The notes under the pieces: model-generated
Databases searched by the model: none
What the model saw: the letters and a program-made list of their open reading frames with translations, nothing else
Told to the model about the DNA's origin: nothing
DNA from: Scalesia atractyloides
Lineage: Eukaryota; Streptophyta; Magnoliopsida; Asterales; Asteraceae
Direction: 5' to 3'
Assembly: GCA_947069175.1 (NCBI GenBank)
Contig: CAMTDV010000013.1
Coordinates: 31,323,725-31,387,724 of the forward strand
Length of the DNA: 64,000 nt
Position numbers and translations under genes: made by a program
Shown: positions 12,420 through 24,747 of the stretch, piece by piece
Layout of the letters: every line of letters starts with the position of its first letter
Position numbering within the stretch: position 1 is the first letter of the stretch

Positions 12420-12479
12420 ATTATTTAATATGGTTGGAAATCCATTTGAGCATGTGAACACAATCTGGGTGGATATGGA

Positions 12480-12576
12480 CACGTGGACAGCACAACCAAT
12501 GAGAGAACGATAACATTATCAAAGTTAGATCACTTAGATCCCATTTTATGATGACGTGGATCTTACTGACACGTGG
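12480..12576. promoter_or_regulatory. Cluster of G-box/ACGTGG elements
   Basis: CACGTG occurs at 12480-12485 and 12570-12575, with GACGTGG between them at about 12553, so three ACGTG cores lie within 100 bp. A further CACGTG is at 13205-13210. G-boxes are bound by bHLH and bZIP factors, and PIF control of PSY through a G-box is established in Arabidopsis. This cluster is about 3.1 kb upstream of the PSY start, so a link to PSY is only a possibility. Confidence 0.35.
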
Positions 12577-13051
12577 TGGTTTCCCAATGGTTGTAAAAAA
12601 GTACAAAAGCAAGTTTAGGTGATGGACCCACTGAAAGAATAAGGTCAAAGTTAATGTCGGAAAAGCGCAAAGGACGGTGCTTTTTGGGGGCTTAATTAAA
12701 TAGATATATTGGCTTAGAGTAATTACAAAAGTAAATAAAGATCAGATTAAACACTTTAAAAATATCGTTTCGGGTCAATTGATGAAATTTTATTATATAA
12801 CAAAGTAGCAAACTCAGGTGTATAAAAACTAATAAAAAACTAGTTTTATAAAGATATATAGGTGTACAAACGTAATTGCTGCTAGGCAGAGCTGTACTCG
12901 AGAACTCTCAAAAAAAAATTTAGTTCTCAGACTACAAAAAGAATTAAACCCAAAATCGTGGTTAAGAGGAAATGAATTAAAACAATAAAATGTTTTGATA
13001 CTGTTTTTTCCATTCCACTACCAACATTTTTTTCTCAATAAATGGATGCGC

Positions 13052-13052
13052 A

Positions 13053-13083
<31 letters not shown>
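13052..13083. repeat. TA microsatellite
   Basis: About 15 AT/TA units. Confidence 0.85.
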
Positions 13084-13085
<2 letters not shown>

Positions 13086-13152
13086 AACCTTTCGTGTCCA
13101 TTAAAAATTTGGGCCTCAGGCGACGGATAGGCTGGCCGGCCCTGCTGCTAGG

Positions 13153-13173
13153 AGTGGGTTCGGCAAACCCACT
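13153..13173. repeat. GC-rich short hairpin
   Basis: AGTGGGTT (13153-13160), 5-nt loop CGGCA, AACCCACT (13166-13173). It follows a GGCTGGCCGGCCC stretch. This GC-rich patch stands out from the AT-rich surroundings and probably belongs to a small repeat. Confidence 0.5.
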
Positions 13174-13482
13174 TGGCAACATGCATGCATACCATGTTTG
13201 GTTCCACGTGTGTTGGCATGTGTGTGCTGATGAAACTAAGAAGGAGAGGTAAGAGAGGTGGGCTTATTGTAAAATCTAATTAATCACATTTTGGTTAGGT
13301 TTTTTCTTATAAATTGGTTGTGACATGATATGCGTACAAAATGTGTAGCATTTTCTGTGATTTGTTAAGCGTATAAAGCGTGTAACATTTTCTAATATGA
13401 CACTGATGTAAAGAAAGAATGATTGTGGCAATTATGACAATTTTGGCAATGATACCCACCACCTAACTTCATGTATAAGCCA

Positions 13483-13844
13483 TAAGGGTGGAAGGGGCAC
13501 CATGCGGTGACCCCTTCGGTGAATGAAGTTCCTAAGCGGCAAGCCACCAATACGGTAACCCTAGATCGGTGAGTGGTGAAGGAGTAATTTGGTAAATAGT
13601 CACCGATACGGGAAAAGAATAGATAGAGGGGAGAGAGGGGGTTAATGATGGGCCCCACCCTCTTACAACCAATCACAAATTTTTCTTGTTTTTAAAAAAA
13701 ATCTTTATCACTCTTTATGTGCTTAACGCTCCCCTAGTGTTTGAGTGCAAATTGGAGAGTGAAGGGGTGAGTTGACATGGCATGATATTATTGATTAAAA
13801 AATGTTTACCACTTCCCATTTGGGGAGTGCTCCTTCCACCCTAA
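13483..13844. mobile_element. Tourist/Harbinger-like MITE
   Basis: The 356-bp element at 13486-13841 begins GGGTGGAAGGGGCAC and ends GTGCTCCTTCCACCC, an imperfect terminal inverted repeat of about 15 bp. It is flanked by the 3-bp duplication TAA (13483-13485 and 13842-13844). TAA duplications with G-rich ends are characteristic of PIF/Harbinger (Tourist) MITEs. It has no coding capacity and the frame at 13392-13676 is spurious. Confidence 0.65.
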
Positions 13845-14087
13845 AGTTTTTACAAAGTTTACCTAGTTTTTTTAACTAGTCAAATCTAAGATTTATTTAT
13901 GTAGATAACTAAGATTTTTTTTTTAAAAGATGAGCAAAACTCATTAGCCAAGTTTGGGGAGTGCTCCTTCCACCCTAAAGTTTTTACAATGTTTATCTAG
14001 TTTTTTAACTAATCAAATCTAAGATTTATTTATGTAGATAACTAAGATTTTTTTTAAAAGATGAGCAAAACTCATTAGCCAAGTTTG
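13821..14087. repeat. 134-bp tandem duplication including the MITE end
   Basis: The segment from TGGGGAGTGCTCCTTCCACC at 13821 is repeated from 13955 to about 14087 with few differences. Each copy contains the right terminal repeat of the MITE plus about 110 bp of flanking DNA, so the duplication happened after the MITE inserted. Confidence 0.75.
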
Positions 14088-14379
14088 CAAGACCCTTCTT
14101 GCAAACTCTTTTATTTTTAACATATGATTTTTTTAGAATTAGTTTTTTATTAACTTTTTTGACTCGTGAAAGTTTGTCAAATGAGGCAGCCTTACCTTCA
14201 TTTCACTGACTCTCGCGTGCAAGGTTTTGGGTTACTTGTAAGTTGTGAATAGATTTATGGCTTATTATGGTAGGAGGGTGTAAGGTTCGTGTCTTGAATT
14301 GTTTTAGTGCTTACTTATTTGTTTTATATCAATTATATCAAGGTGATGAATTACTTTTTATGTTTAGAAAGTAGCGTTC

Positions 14380-14610
14380 GCATATCGTTTCGGACACGAC
14401 CTTTTAAGACACAAATACGATAAAACACGAATACGACAAAAAATTTATCGTGCTAGTTTTTCCAAACAGAACATGAATACGAACCTGAGAATAAATAGGT
14501 TACACGAAAACGACCTGTTAAGACATCAAAAACTTACTGGCGAATCATACAATTTGTTAAGACACGAACATGGCTTGTTATTACGTATTTGATATTTAGC
14601 CATTAAGAAA
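14380..14610. repeat. Dispersed low-complexity repeat (ACACGA/AATACGA words)
   Basis: A run of ACACGAC, AATACGA, TTAAGACA words such as GACACGACCTTTTAAGACAC and ACACGAAAACGACCTGTTAAG. This type of sequence is common in plant hAT-like non-autonomous repeats. Ends not resolved. Confidence 0.4.
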
Positions 14611-15029
14611 CATGTTTGAAAAATAACATTTCAATATTCCCAACTTCAAATATCATCCCGCATTTAAACATTAATTAAGTAACTTGAAAATGGAGATACC
14701 ATGGTTGAACCATAGGAGGTACACTAGACACTTAATAGGCTAATATCTAACTAACAGTAACATATAAGCTCAAGTGGTTTTAAATTTTAAAATCAAAGGA
14801 CAATAGTAGTCAAAACAAAACGTATTGTCGAACAAAACGAACTTACAAGGGGGCACTAACAGAGTTCCTAACTTACAAATCGGAAAGAATGGAATGAGCG
14901 GCTGAATGAGTGATGACGCCCTCACGGTGATGGATAGATTCGGATGGACGTCGATAAATCGCAGAGAATGGAAAGAGGGGCTGAATGAGTGAATGTGGAT
15001 TTCAAATTTAGGGTTTGGACTTCGTTGAG

Positions 15030-15408
15030 CTTTAGCCTAAAATAAAGCTTGTTTATTTATCAAGTCCGAGCTCGAGCCTCGCATGTGAAGCTCGTCAAGC
15101 TCGTCGTGCGTTATCGAGCCTTAGTGTAATAGTAGTTTTTATTAATATTTAATAACATTTACCATTTATTTAAAGTTGTCTAGTAAACGAGCCGAGTCCG
15201 AGCTTCACTTATCGAGCTTGCGAGACTAAACGAGTCTATTATTTATATTATTTTTAGTTAATATATTATAAACGAGCTTGAGAAACTACCAACGAGCCGA
15301 GCTCGAGCTTTGAAAACAAAGCCCGAAACGAGTCGAGCTCAAGCTCTCATAAGTTAATCGAGCTCGAGCCAGTCGAGCTCGGGCTCATCTTGTTTGCACC
15401 CCTAGTTG
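15030..15408. repeat. Dispersed repeat built from CGAGCTCGAGC words
   Basis: About a dozen GAGCTCGAGC/ACGAGCC/GAGCTTG words in 380 bp, ending at TTGTTTGCACCCCTAG. The self-complementary words give the block extensive internal inverted symmetry, as in decayed hAT-like MITEs of plants. Confidence 0.5.
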
Positions 15409-17334
15409 CAAGATACCGAATTACCCTTTTAGTTGACGGTTAAACAAACAACAAGTTGACGTCAAGGACTCATAGTGTAACGAAAAACAAACCGCGGAGA
15501 CTCGGTATCCTTTTTTCATATTATGGATCCAACTTGATCCCGCCATCATTCCGACGCAAATTACACTTTTAAGATACTTAAAAGTAAAATAAAAAGTAGG
15601 AACAACTAGAAGCTTGATCACAAGAAGATACACCTATTGTATATTAATTTCCCAAAATATTATGTGGCATAGTTTAGGGTTAATGCACTTAATAAACTAT
15701 TTTTTAAACTTAATTTGCTTACAATTAGATTTTTATGCTTATAGAAATCTTTTCAGATAGACACTTCGCGGACCTATGATTTGTTTTTAAGAGGGAAATC
15801 AAAGAGTTCAATCAAACTTTTAAAGGGAATGATAGAGTATTTTTCTAAAAGAATACACTATATTATTTTTTAGGGGGCGACTGCCCCCTCCGTCATGAAT
15901 AGGTGTGCTCCTCTAAGTACTTTAGCAAAGAAAACAAGTTTTAACTTGTAACATCGAGATGCTAACATCTACAAGATCGAACTTTGATAGCGGGATCTTA
16001 TATGTTTGCAACATTTGTTCTAATGAAAAAGATAGAACTCCCAAGACGGTTCATAATACAGAACAAAAACAATAATTATGAGATTTTTCTTCATTCACTT
16101 ACATATTACATGAGCATATATTGACAATATGTAAAGTCACGGCACCAAAAGTAAGTCACATATAAGTAGGCATGTAGCATAATCGAAGTTTTACGGCTTA
16201 GCTAACCCTTGTGCGCTAGCGGCCTTTGGGAAAGGCGTTAAACACCATCCTAGGGGAGTTAAACCAGGACACTAAACATGCATACACTAAACCATTAACA
16301 GACGCTAAGAGAGGGAAAAGGTGTGGGGTCTACCCTATTCCAACCAATCATCTTTTCTTTTGTTTTCGACCATTGTAATAGTTAAAACTCATTGTTTACG
16401 TGACAGTAACGTAGCGGGACGTTATGCACTTTTTAATTAAATTACAAAAGGTTAACCTTAAAAACATTTTATTTGTCAGTGCTACCTAATGTCAAACACT
16501 TCCTACAAATACAATTTCCTAACATGAACAAAAACATATCGTATAAATTAATGAACTTATTTTTAAATTTGAACGACAAACTAACCTACTCTTAAATACT
16601 CTTATATCTGTATCTTACAAGCTTTGAACTCTCCACCCTTTGGTTCGATGCACTTGTGTGAATACGTGACTATTACATGTTATGCACCCATTGGTTTTGT
16701 TCTAGTCTTACGATATATTTGTTTTCTTTGAAAATTGTTTATGTGGTAACATAATATCTTAAAGTTATCAAGACATATAGAAGGACTATAATCAATGAAC
16801 AAGGCTTCGTGTAGATCTTCATAAGAACTACATTGAATGAAGTTGTCTACAAGTACAAAAAAATTTTCAATTTTTGAAATTTTCAACCTAGATTGACAAT
16901 TGAGCCCCATGTGATAACATGATATATAAAATGCCCTTAATTGTTGTCCAAGAATATCTTACTAGACATATGCATCTATCACAAGTACAAAATAACATTT
17001 AAATGTGTTGGGTGATGTTGACTTCATGATTTTCCACATAATATCATGTTAAATTCACAGTGCATCTTATAAAATGTAGATACTTTAACAAAACATTTGA
17101 CAAAATATTTCTTTTTTATATGTAAATTAATCTCCTTTTATAAAGTTATTTATATTCTTTTTATACTTTTATTGTTAAATTGTTTTTAACCACACATATG
17201 TGATTTCTAATGTTTATTCATTTTACTTTGATAAGTAGATCAATACGTCCCTGTTTCTTTATCATGTATTTTAGTCAATTTTCATGTTAAATTGTGAGAG
17301 AGATTATTGTAAATTTGTAATGATGATTGGACAG
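15409..17334. other. Non-coding DNA, possible MITE remnant
   Basis: No convincing gene. Around 16190-16450, text such as GGGGTCTACCCTATTCCAACCAATCATC resembles the interior of the MITE at 13486 (GGGCCCCACCCTCTTACAACCAATCA), so a related, more decayed copy is likely. The frames at 15421 and 16680 have no recognisable features. Confidence 0.35.
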
Positions 17335-17437
17335 TGAGGTAACACAAAGAGCTAAATGAGAACATGGGTTTAAAAAAAATTGGAGAGTGAGGTAACACCA
17401 AGAGCTAGATGAGAATATGGGGTTAAAAAAATTGTAG
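17335..17437. repeat. Two-copy tandem repeat, period about 53 bp
   Basis: AGTGAGGTAACACAAAGAGC...GAGAACATGGGTTTAAAAAAA is followed directly by a second copy, AGTGAGGTAACACCAAGAGC...GAGAATATGGGGTTAAAAAAA. Confidence 0.75.
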
Positions 17438-17764
17438 ATTGTTAAGAATAAATAAAATTATTACATGTTTCTTTTCTTGTTTCCTAAAAGTGGTTTCGTT
17501 TAGGGTTAATAATATGCAATAGTCTCATAAGTGTCCTTATATATGCAAAGTATTTTTTTTTATCTTGATGTAGTTGTGCTTATTAAAATGTTTTACTTAA
17601 TGTGGGACACATAAAATTGATATTGCACAACTTCATTTTTTATATTTGTGATATGATCCACATGTTTGCAATATTCATCCTTGGTAAAATGTAACATTAT
17701 AAAAAAAAAAACCATACACGTTCTATATCTGTCACGAAACAATGATTTAGGGGTTTATTCTTTA

Positions 17765-18452
17765 TATCACATCTTACATGAAGTACTAATTGGATCAGAT
17801 TGTTATGCAAGTGATGAACAAAAATAATCGGAAGTTTTGATGAACACATGATTTTGGCTAACATCCAATTTATTAAGGAAACTCAATCCCAAAATCTTAA
17901 TTACAATCTCTACCAATTAGATTGGTATATATTATTTATAATCACATTAAATTATAACTAGGATTCTTGATTAATCAATTTCACTATAAGGCTATAGGGT
18001 ATGGGGATGGTGGTTAGGTCATGGATTACCACACAGTACCATGGATCCATCGCTACACCACCCCTTGTGCAAACCATGACGGTTCACATTGTTTAATTTA
18101 TGGCAACCATGACCCTTTTTCAATTAATTAGGAGATTTTGATTGGTGAGGATTACGGTAAATGATTGTAGGAGTCATGGTCCACACCATATAGGGTGGTG
18201 GATGAGAGTTGGATGACATGGTGCTGACGTGGAGGATGGTGTGGTCATGATGGTGATGGTCATTTGAGTCATTACCACACCATATAGCCTAATTATCTTT
18301 TACACATCCTTTTCCAACTCAACTAGGACCACTAAGATAAATATTCATAAATTAATTAATTAATATTTGATGAACTTGGAAACCAAGTTAACTATATTCC
18401 AACCGCCTCCTTCACGCCCAAGGCCATGGGTTCAATTATGGAATTGGCAACA
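17765..18452 (-). repeat. Putative 3' LTR of the minus-strand copia remnant
   Basis: On the minus strand, a purine tract (CAGGGGGTGAA) directly precedes TGTTGCCAATTCC, so an LTR should start at 18452 and run leftwards. At its far end, the roughly 165 bp beginning ACATGAAGTACTAATTGGATC recur at 41685-41850 in the same orientation, as expected for the opposite LTR. The LTR is interrupted by the MITE at 17990. The left end is approximate. Confidence 0.5.
17987..18292. mobile_element. Tourist/Harbinger-like MITE (300 bp)
   Basis: The element at 17990-18289 begins GGCTATAGGGTATGG and ends CCACACCATATAGCC, giving an imperfect terminal inverted repeat, and is flanked by TAA at 17987-17989 and 18290-18292. 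It is non-coding. It sits inside the putative copia LTR and is therefore younger than it. Confidence 0.7.
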
Positions 18453-20815
18453 TTCACCCCCTGAATTCCTGAGTCGTATATGGGAGGTCGTCAGCGCCAT
18501 GTAGATCCCGCATCTCCTTGAACTTTCGCCAGTGCCTTCGTCAATACATCCGCTCTTTGCTCGCTGCCATATACATGCTCAATGGCTATTTCGTTGTTTT
18601 CAACAAACTCCCGAATAAAGTGAAATCGGGACTTTATATGCTTGCTTCAATTATGGAACACCTGGTTTTTCATCAAGACAATCACTGAAGTATTATCCGC
18701 TTTTAACATCACTTTCCGTGGTTGTCTTCTAGTAGCGTCACTTATCAATTCTCGCAACCAAATTTGCTAACAAGCTATTGAACTAGTTGCCATGTATTCA
18801 GCATCACATGATGATAACACCACTGTACTCTATTTTTGTGAACACCAAGTAATTGGTGTAGAACCATAGTAAAACACATGTCCCGTTGTACGCCTACCAT
18901 CATCAGCATCAATTTTATAACTACTATCACTGTAGCCACATAACATACCATTTACTTTTCTTAGATAAGTAACCTCGTAGCTCGCAGTTGCATTCAAATA
19001 TCAGAGTATCTGTTTAACAGCTACTGCAGGTCTTGGATTTTGCATGCACCGACTAACAACGCCAACTTAATAAGCGAGATCCAAATGCGTTTGAAGTAGA
19101 TAACGCAAACACCCAACTATTTTTTGATAATTGGTTGCTTCAACTTCAGTTTCGTCTTCGACTTTCGATAACTTTAAATTTGGGTCCAAATACTCGTGCA
19201 TCACTGCTTCTTTTAAAATCTTCTAGGCATATGCTTCTTGTTTGATTTTAATTCCATTCACGCTTTATGAAACTTCGGTACCCAAATAATACATGGATTT
19301 TCCAAGAATGGACATATCCATCTATTTCGCCATTTCTTTCTTAACTAATTAATAATAGATAAATTTGAACCTGTAACAAATAAGTCATCAACATACATGG
19401 CTAACAATAGTAAAAAAAACCAACATTCTTTTGATACGCAGTTTGTTCTTTAGTACACTGATGGAATTTCAAAGTTTTTAAGATGCAATCTAACTTGAAA
19501 TTCCAGGCCCTCGTTGCTTGCCTTAACCCGTACAACGCTTTAAAAGCTTGGAAACTTTGTGACTTTCTTTCGGTTTAACGAATCCTTCCGGTTGAAGTAT
19601 ATAATCATCTTCCTCTAAATCACCACTTAAAAACACAATTTTCACATCTAAATGGTGTATTTCCCAACCTTCCATGACTGCCAAAGAAATAAGAAACCGG
19701 ATAATCTCAATTCACGCAACCGGTGCAAAAACTTCATCAAAATCAATACCGTGTCTCTACACATATCCTTTTGCTACAAGTCTCGCTTTGTATTTATTAA
19801 TTGTTCCATCCACATTCTTTTTAATTTTGAAAACCCACTTTAAACCGATTGGTTTCACGCCTTTCGGTAAATCGACAAGTTTCCATGTTCGGTTTTGTTT
19901 AATCGAGTTAATTTCTTCTCAAATTGCTTTAACCCATTCCCCATTTAACTTTGCTTTGCCAAAATTAGCCGGTTCGTCATCAATTAAAAGCACTTCACAC
20001 GTACTTAATTCGTAGTCACTATATTTAACAGGTAAAATAGACTGACGAGTGGAACGCCTAACCTGGAATTCATCTTCGGTTACAATATTTGCAATTATTG
20101 GGCTGCTCTAGGCAGTTTCTAAGCTACTCTATGTAGTTTTTGGGTTGTCTAGAGCTGATTCTAGGTTGCTCTAAGTTGTTTCTGGGTTGTTCTGAGTTGA
20201 TTCTGTGCTGCTTTGAGCTGTTTATAGGGTGTTTTGAGCGGATTCTGAGCTGTTTCTGACATCATTAGGCTTGGGTTTATTAACCCAAGTCCAGTATCAA
20301 TTACACTACCCTAGTAAACGGTAAAATAACTTGGTTCAAGTTTCACTTTTGGTATGGTTTTCATCACTTTTATTTCACTTCCAACCCTTGTTTCGTCAAA
20401 TTCCACATCTTTATTTATCACAATTTTTCGAGTTCTCGGATCATATAAACGGTACCCTTTGGATCAAGGTTCGCTTCTAAGATGCCCAAAATATCGGACC
20501 AATCATCGAGCTTTTGAATATCCATTTCGACTTTTGCAACCACAATATAACCAAAAATTTTAACATGTTCTAAATCAGGTTGTTTCACTTTGTATTTTTC
20601 ATACAGAGTAGCTCCACCAACGTACGCATAGGAAATTGGTTGATTGAATATGTCGCATGTCTTAGCACTTCACTCCATAAATAGTTTGGAACTTTCATTG
20701 CTTTCATTATGCTCCAAACCATCTCTATAAGTGTTCGGTTTCGACGCTTGACTACTCCGTTTTGTTGTGGTGTGTAAGAAGTTGTTAAATGTCTTGTTAC
20801 CTGATGTGTGTCGTG
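18453..20815 (-). pseudogene. Ty1-copia pol remnant (IN end, RT, RNase H)
   Basis: Read on the minus strand from 20.8 kb: the end of the integrase core (TPQQNG followed by a KRRNRTLIE-like stretch, about 20690-20790), the region leading to KWVFK (about 19830), conserved RT blocks (KARLVAKGY about 19770, LQPEGF about 19580, ALYGL), the YVDD active site (about 19390-19401), then RNase H with an AEYMA-like motif (about 18790). Many stops and frameshifts break it, so it is dead. Gag, protease and most of integrase are missing at the right end. The IN-RT spacer (20100-20245) is a degenerate 21-bp tandem array encoding a Gln/Asn-rich stretch. Confidence 0.85.
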
Positions 20816-21413
20816 TTGTTCTAGTTAATTTAATAACTATTAGCACGATTCCGTGAGTTAACTTAATTACTTTAAACACTTTCATGTAGTTTAAAGTTTA
20901 TTAGAAATGATTATCATTTAGACTAAACACACACAAGAGGCAATTGTATCTATCGTTTATAGTAGAGTTTATGCAAGAACCAAGTATTGAACCCAAATGA
21001 TATGACTTTTACTATTCAACTTTAAATTACCAACTAGGCGATTAATTATCTTTTACTTGTTTTTAATTTATATTTAAAACCAGAAAATAAAAGCAAGTAA
21101 CAGAGAACTAGTAGAGTGAGTGTTGCTTTGAATTTCGACTCTACTTGGGATGAATTATAGTCATGTTATTGGCAAGTGGTGAGGTTGATTAATTCAAAAA
21201 CTCGGATCCTTGCTAAGTTAACGATTAGTTTTCATTAGATTTACACTTTATGACTTTGAGGCTAAAATAGAATTAGAGCCAATTAAAGTTATTTCATTGC
21301 TCAACCTTAGAAAAAGGCTCTTTTTTAAGGAGTAATCCCCTAATTTTGGGTTAAAGACATTAAATTACTCTTCTTTCTTCTACAATAACTATGGTTTGCG
21401 ATCCTTTAAAGAG
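20816..21413. other. Non-coding DNA between two retroelements
   Basis: AT-rich sequence with no coding signal, containing CACACACAAGAGGCAATTG. Before the solo LTR inserted, this DNA was contiguous with 41466 onwards. It may be part of an older LTR element, but no boundary is visible. Confidence 0.3.
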
Positions 21414-21542
21414 TAAATTGTAACACCTCGTAAAATTCACATCCGGTTATATACCGACACGTGTACATACCCTCGAATGATGCCATAAATGAGTTATACA
21501 CTCAACTCGCTCAGACATATCAAATTCAAAAAAATTTCACTG

Positions 21543-21712
21543 GACCGTAAGCTACGGTCATAAACTGTAAGTTACGGTTCGGCATCTCTGACCAATATCT
21601 AAACCTAACCGTAACCTACGGTTGAGAACCATAGGTTACGGTCTAAACATGCTGAAACATATTTATACTAACCGTAAGCTATGGTCTGGCGACCGCAGCC
21701 TACGGCGAGCTT
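21543..21712. repeat. Array of CCGTANNNTACGG hairpins in the solo LTR
   Basis: Five to six units of the pattern RACCGTA-NNN-TACGGTY occur here, including GACCGTAAGCTACGGTC at 21543-21559 and AACCGTAACCTACGGTT near 21606. Each is a 7-bp stem with a 3-nt loop. The array lies about 570-740 bp upstream of the LTR TATA box, in U3. The related LTR at 30901-34201 lacks it. Confidence 0.65.
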
Positions 21713-22279
21713 TGGAAACCTTTGTTTTTCATTATTTAAACTTTCAAAGAATGACTCGGAGGCCCCTAGACTTCATTATATTCGTATTTATTTCTTAATC
21801 AAGTCACCTCTCAACCCGAACGTCTCTCGGTTGAGACGATATCTTTTGATTCACCAACCTTAAGTGTTCCACATTATCACGAACCTTTAACCTTACTAAT
21901 TTAGATATTTAGCTTATAAAACTATAAGTACTCGTAATTGTCGCGTTCTAAGCTAGTAACCACTTATAAGTCACTAAAGCACATAGTATAACACACGTTA
22001 ACGTCCGGTCAGTCGTACTCTTCTTTAATACACCACGTGTTGAACGGAAGGGACTAGATGTGTCATTATGTCATGGGATATAAGTCAAGGGACAATTTAT
22101 GACATTTCATAAAACTATATTTTGAGGGACTAAAAGTGTCAAATTGCCAAATTTCTGCCAAGATGCCACCTATCATGCAAATTGCCACTCTCTTGCAGCT
22201 CTTGACACCTACCTAGCCACTTGTATTGATCCTACAACACCTCTAACACCTGGCTTCATCCTCATACACCCTCTTGCAC

Positions 22280-22288
22280 TATAAATAG
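22280..22288 (+). promoter_or_regulatory. TATA box of the outer solo LTR
   Basis: TATAAATAG, followed by a pyrimidine-rich stretch (TTCCTTTCTCATTTCC), the usual layout of an LTR promoter. The matching element on the minus strand in the inner LTR is at 33495-33503. Confidence 0.55.
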
Positions 22289-23972
22289 ACCACCAAGTTC
22301 ACTTCATTCCTTTCTCATTTCCTTTTTCCTCCCTGTTACACTCTTGGAAGTTCTTGGTTATCTAGGAGCATCCCTTTGAGTTCTAAACTTCCTCTTGGAT
22401 CACTTGTAAGTGTTCCATATCTGCTCTGTTCCTTTATAGGCTTTTAATAGCCAAAAGTCAAGTATTTTTTATAAATGCTTTGACTTTCGGTCAAGACCAT
22501 TATGGTCTAGCCATTGTTCAAAATGAACATGGTTAAGTGATCGTAATTAGGTAGGTATTAATCCCTTAAAAGGGAACCTCCTAAGAATCACGTTTACTAG
22601 GTCAATTGACGGGTCAAAGTTTGTGTTTTAAAAAGTCAAACGGGTCAGATTTTATAAATATTATAATCTGAGTTTATATATGTTATAAATATGTTTTTGA
22701 CACTTAAACAAATTGGTAATAATTATTAGAACATGTGGGAACATGTTCGGCCCGTCAATTCCAATCCTGGGGTCAGTTCACAACCGAAAGTCACGAAGTT
22801 TGACTTCTGCCTTGACTTTCGATTCTGACCCGATTTAGATTAGATTACTACTGCCTTATGGTTGCCTTATGATCGTAATACAATGTAGCATAACCCCCCT
22901 GAGGTTATATTACTTGATCATAATCATAATCTGAGTTTATGCACAAGTTCTACTAAAATGTCAAACTTTGATTAAAATGCCCTTTTTACATAAAACAAGG
23001 TTTTAATCAACAATGAACTTGCAAATAAATTACCTACTGATATGTTAATGTAATTAATATATTGCGATGTTGATATTCTGATCATAAACTAAGTTTTAAT
23101 ATAATATCATAAATTATATTTTTAAAAGACCAAAATGCCCTTTCGGTGCATAGTTTGGTCCTAAACCATAAATCACACTTATGTATGCTATCCTACTGAT
23201 AATATATCACAAATTAAGTATTTTTCCAAATTTTTATGATCATAACATCGATAAAAATATGCAAGTTCCTTTTTATGTCATATAAATGATCAAAACGCCT
23301 TATAAGGCATAGTCTCGTTTTAAAACTTTAAACGAGCATATAATTTGCTATCCGACTGATATTAGAATTTATTTAAAGTGTAATGACATATAGAACTTGT
23401 TCATGACTCACCCGGTCACCCGATATCGCTTATATGCGTACGATTAAGTACATGTAACTAGTTTACGAAAATTAACCGAAACGGGTTTAACCTTATCATT
23501 TTAATCTCCAATTCTAGAATGATTAATTGTTTACCCATGTCATACAAGTATTAGTACTTGTTGGGTTTAAACTACATTCTATCCGGTCACCGCTTAATCC
23601 AGCGAGTCGTACCGTTTTGATCCTTTTAGCTAGTCGGTCTAAGTCTATGACTTAAATAGGACCGTTAGCATTCTAATTAGTTAGCTTATGCCATTATTCC
23701 AGATTAGAAGCCTTCCAGTAAATGTTATCTGCACTTATCTATTGATTAAATGGCTGAGTTAATATAAACTTTGCTTATTAAAAGTCAAGGACAAACTCAG
23801 GAAAATACTCATAACTTATTTTCCCTATACGGGCTTGGGTTACGGTAAATTATTACCGCTTGGTCAGAAATGGGATCAATCGAATGTCGGATTGTGGCTA
23901 GTAAACCGCATATTCCATTTTGATCAGATTTGTTTGATAACTTAAACATTGGGGGTTAACAAACCGTGTCCT

Positions 23973-24733
23973 TGTTGATACACTTTTGTGTCTGTCGCTT
24001 GTTCTTAGTTGCATCTGTTATTGTACGGTCTTTGTTTATTGTGCCTGTATAGTTTGGTCGTGTCAACCAAATCAAGACATCCTCCTATCTTGATTTAGTA
24101 TGATGATTAGTTTGTCTGTGTTGTAAAACAGTTGCATGTGTGCATACTGTTGAGTCTTGTGTACGTCATATCTGTTGGCACGTTCTCCAAAGAACAATTC
24201 AAGTACGAGTGGAAGTGCTTCATATGAAAAAGTTGTTGCTCGTACAAGCCACTCACCATTCGCACGAGCCTCATTCCATTCGTACGAGTGGCTATTTTTA
24301 CAAGCATCTTGCTTGAGTCATACGAGCTAGTCCATAGTCGTACGAGCCAGTTCATGTTCGTACGAGAAATCTTTGGAGAATGTTCTTCGTGACTTATAGT
24401 GTTTCGTACAACCAGTGACATTCTTCGTACTGTTGCTAGGTGTGGGCACTATATAAACAGACATGCACTTCTCAGTTGGAGTTAGTCAAGTTGGCAAGTG
24501 AAAACTAGAGAGAGATTGAAGCACAAGAACACAAAGATTATTTCCTGAGTCTGTATGAACATTGTTTGTATGTGTTTATTCTAGTTCTCTTCTGTTAATC
24601 AAGATATTGAATCTTTGGTTATCTTGTGTTTCTTACTTAGCTTTGGTTTGCATACTTACGAGGATTCTACACTCGTATGTGTGTTATATAAACATGGAAG
24701 TAGGTTAATCTTGATCCTCCAAGTGGACCTACA
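23973..24733 (+). repeat. 5' LTR of the copia element
   Basis: Begins TGTTGATACAC and ends GGACCTACA. It is closely similar to 40054-40806, with scattered substitutions and a few short indels. U3 carries a cluster of CGTACGAG-type motifs (24205-24366), then TATATAAA at 24450-24457 as core promoter. The 79-codon frame at 24615 spans the LTR end and is not a gene. Confidence 0.93.
24450..24457 (+). promoter_or_regulatory. TATA box in the copia 5' LTR
   Basis: TATATAAA, conserved in the 3' LTR at 40531-40538. Transcription should start some 25-35 bp downstream, marking the U3/R border. Confidence 0.65.
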
Positions 24734-24735
24734 AG

Positions 24736-24747
24736 TGGTATCAGTAC
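24736..24747 (+). other. Primer binding site
   Basis: TGGTATCAGTAC starts two bases after the LTR end. Its first nine bases match the initiator-Met tRNA complement TGGTATCAGAGC used by most copia elements, and the last three have drifted. Confidence 0.75.

Noticed and set aside
13392..13676. 94-codon minus-strand frame
   Set aside because: It runs across the left end of a MITE and its flank and has no protein features.
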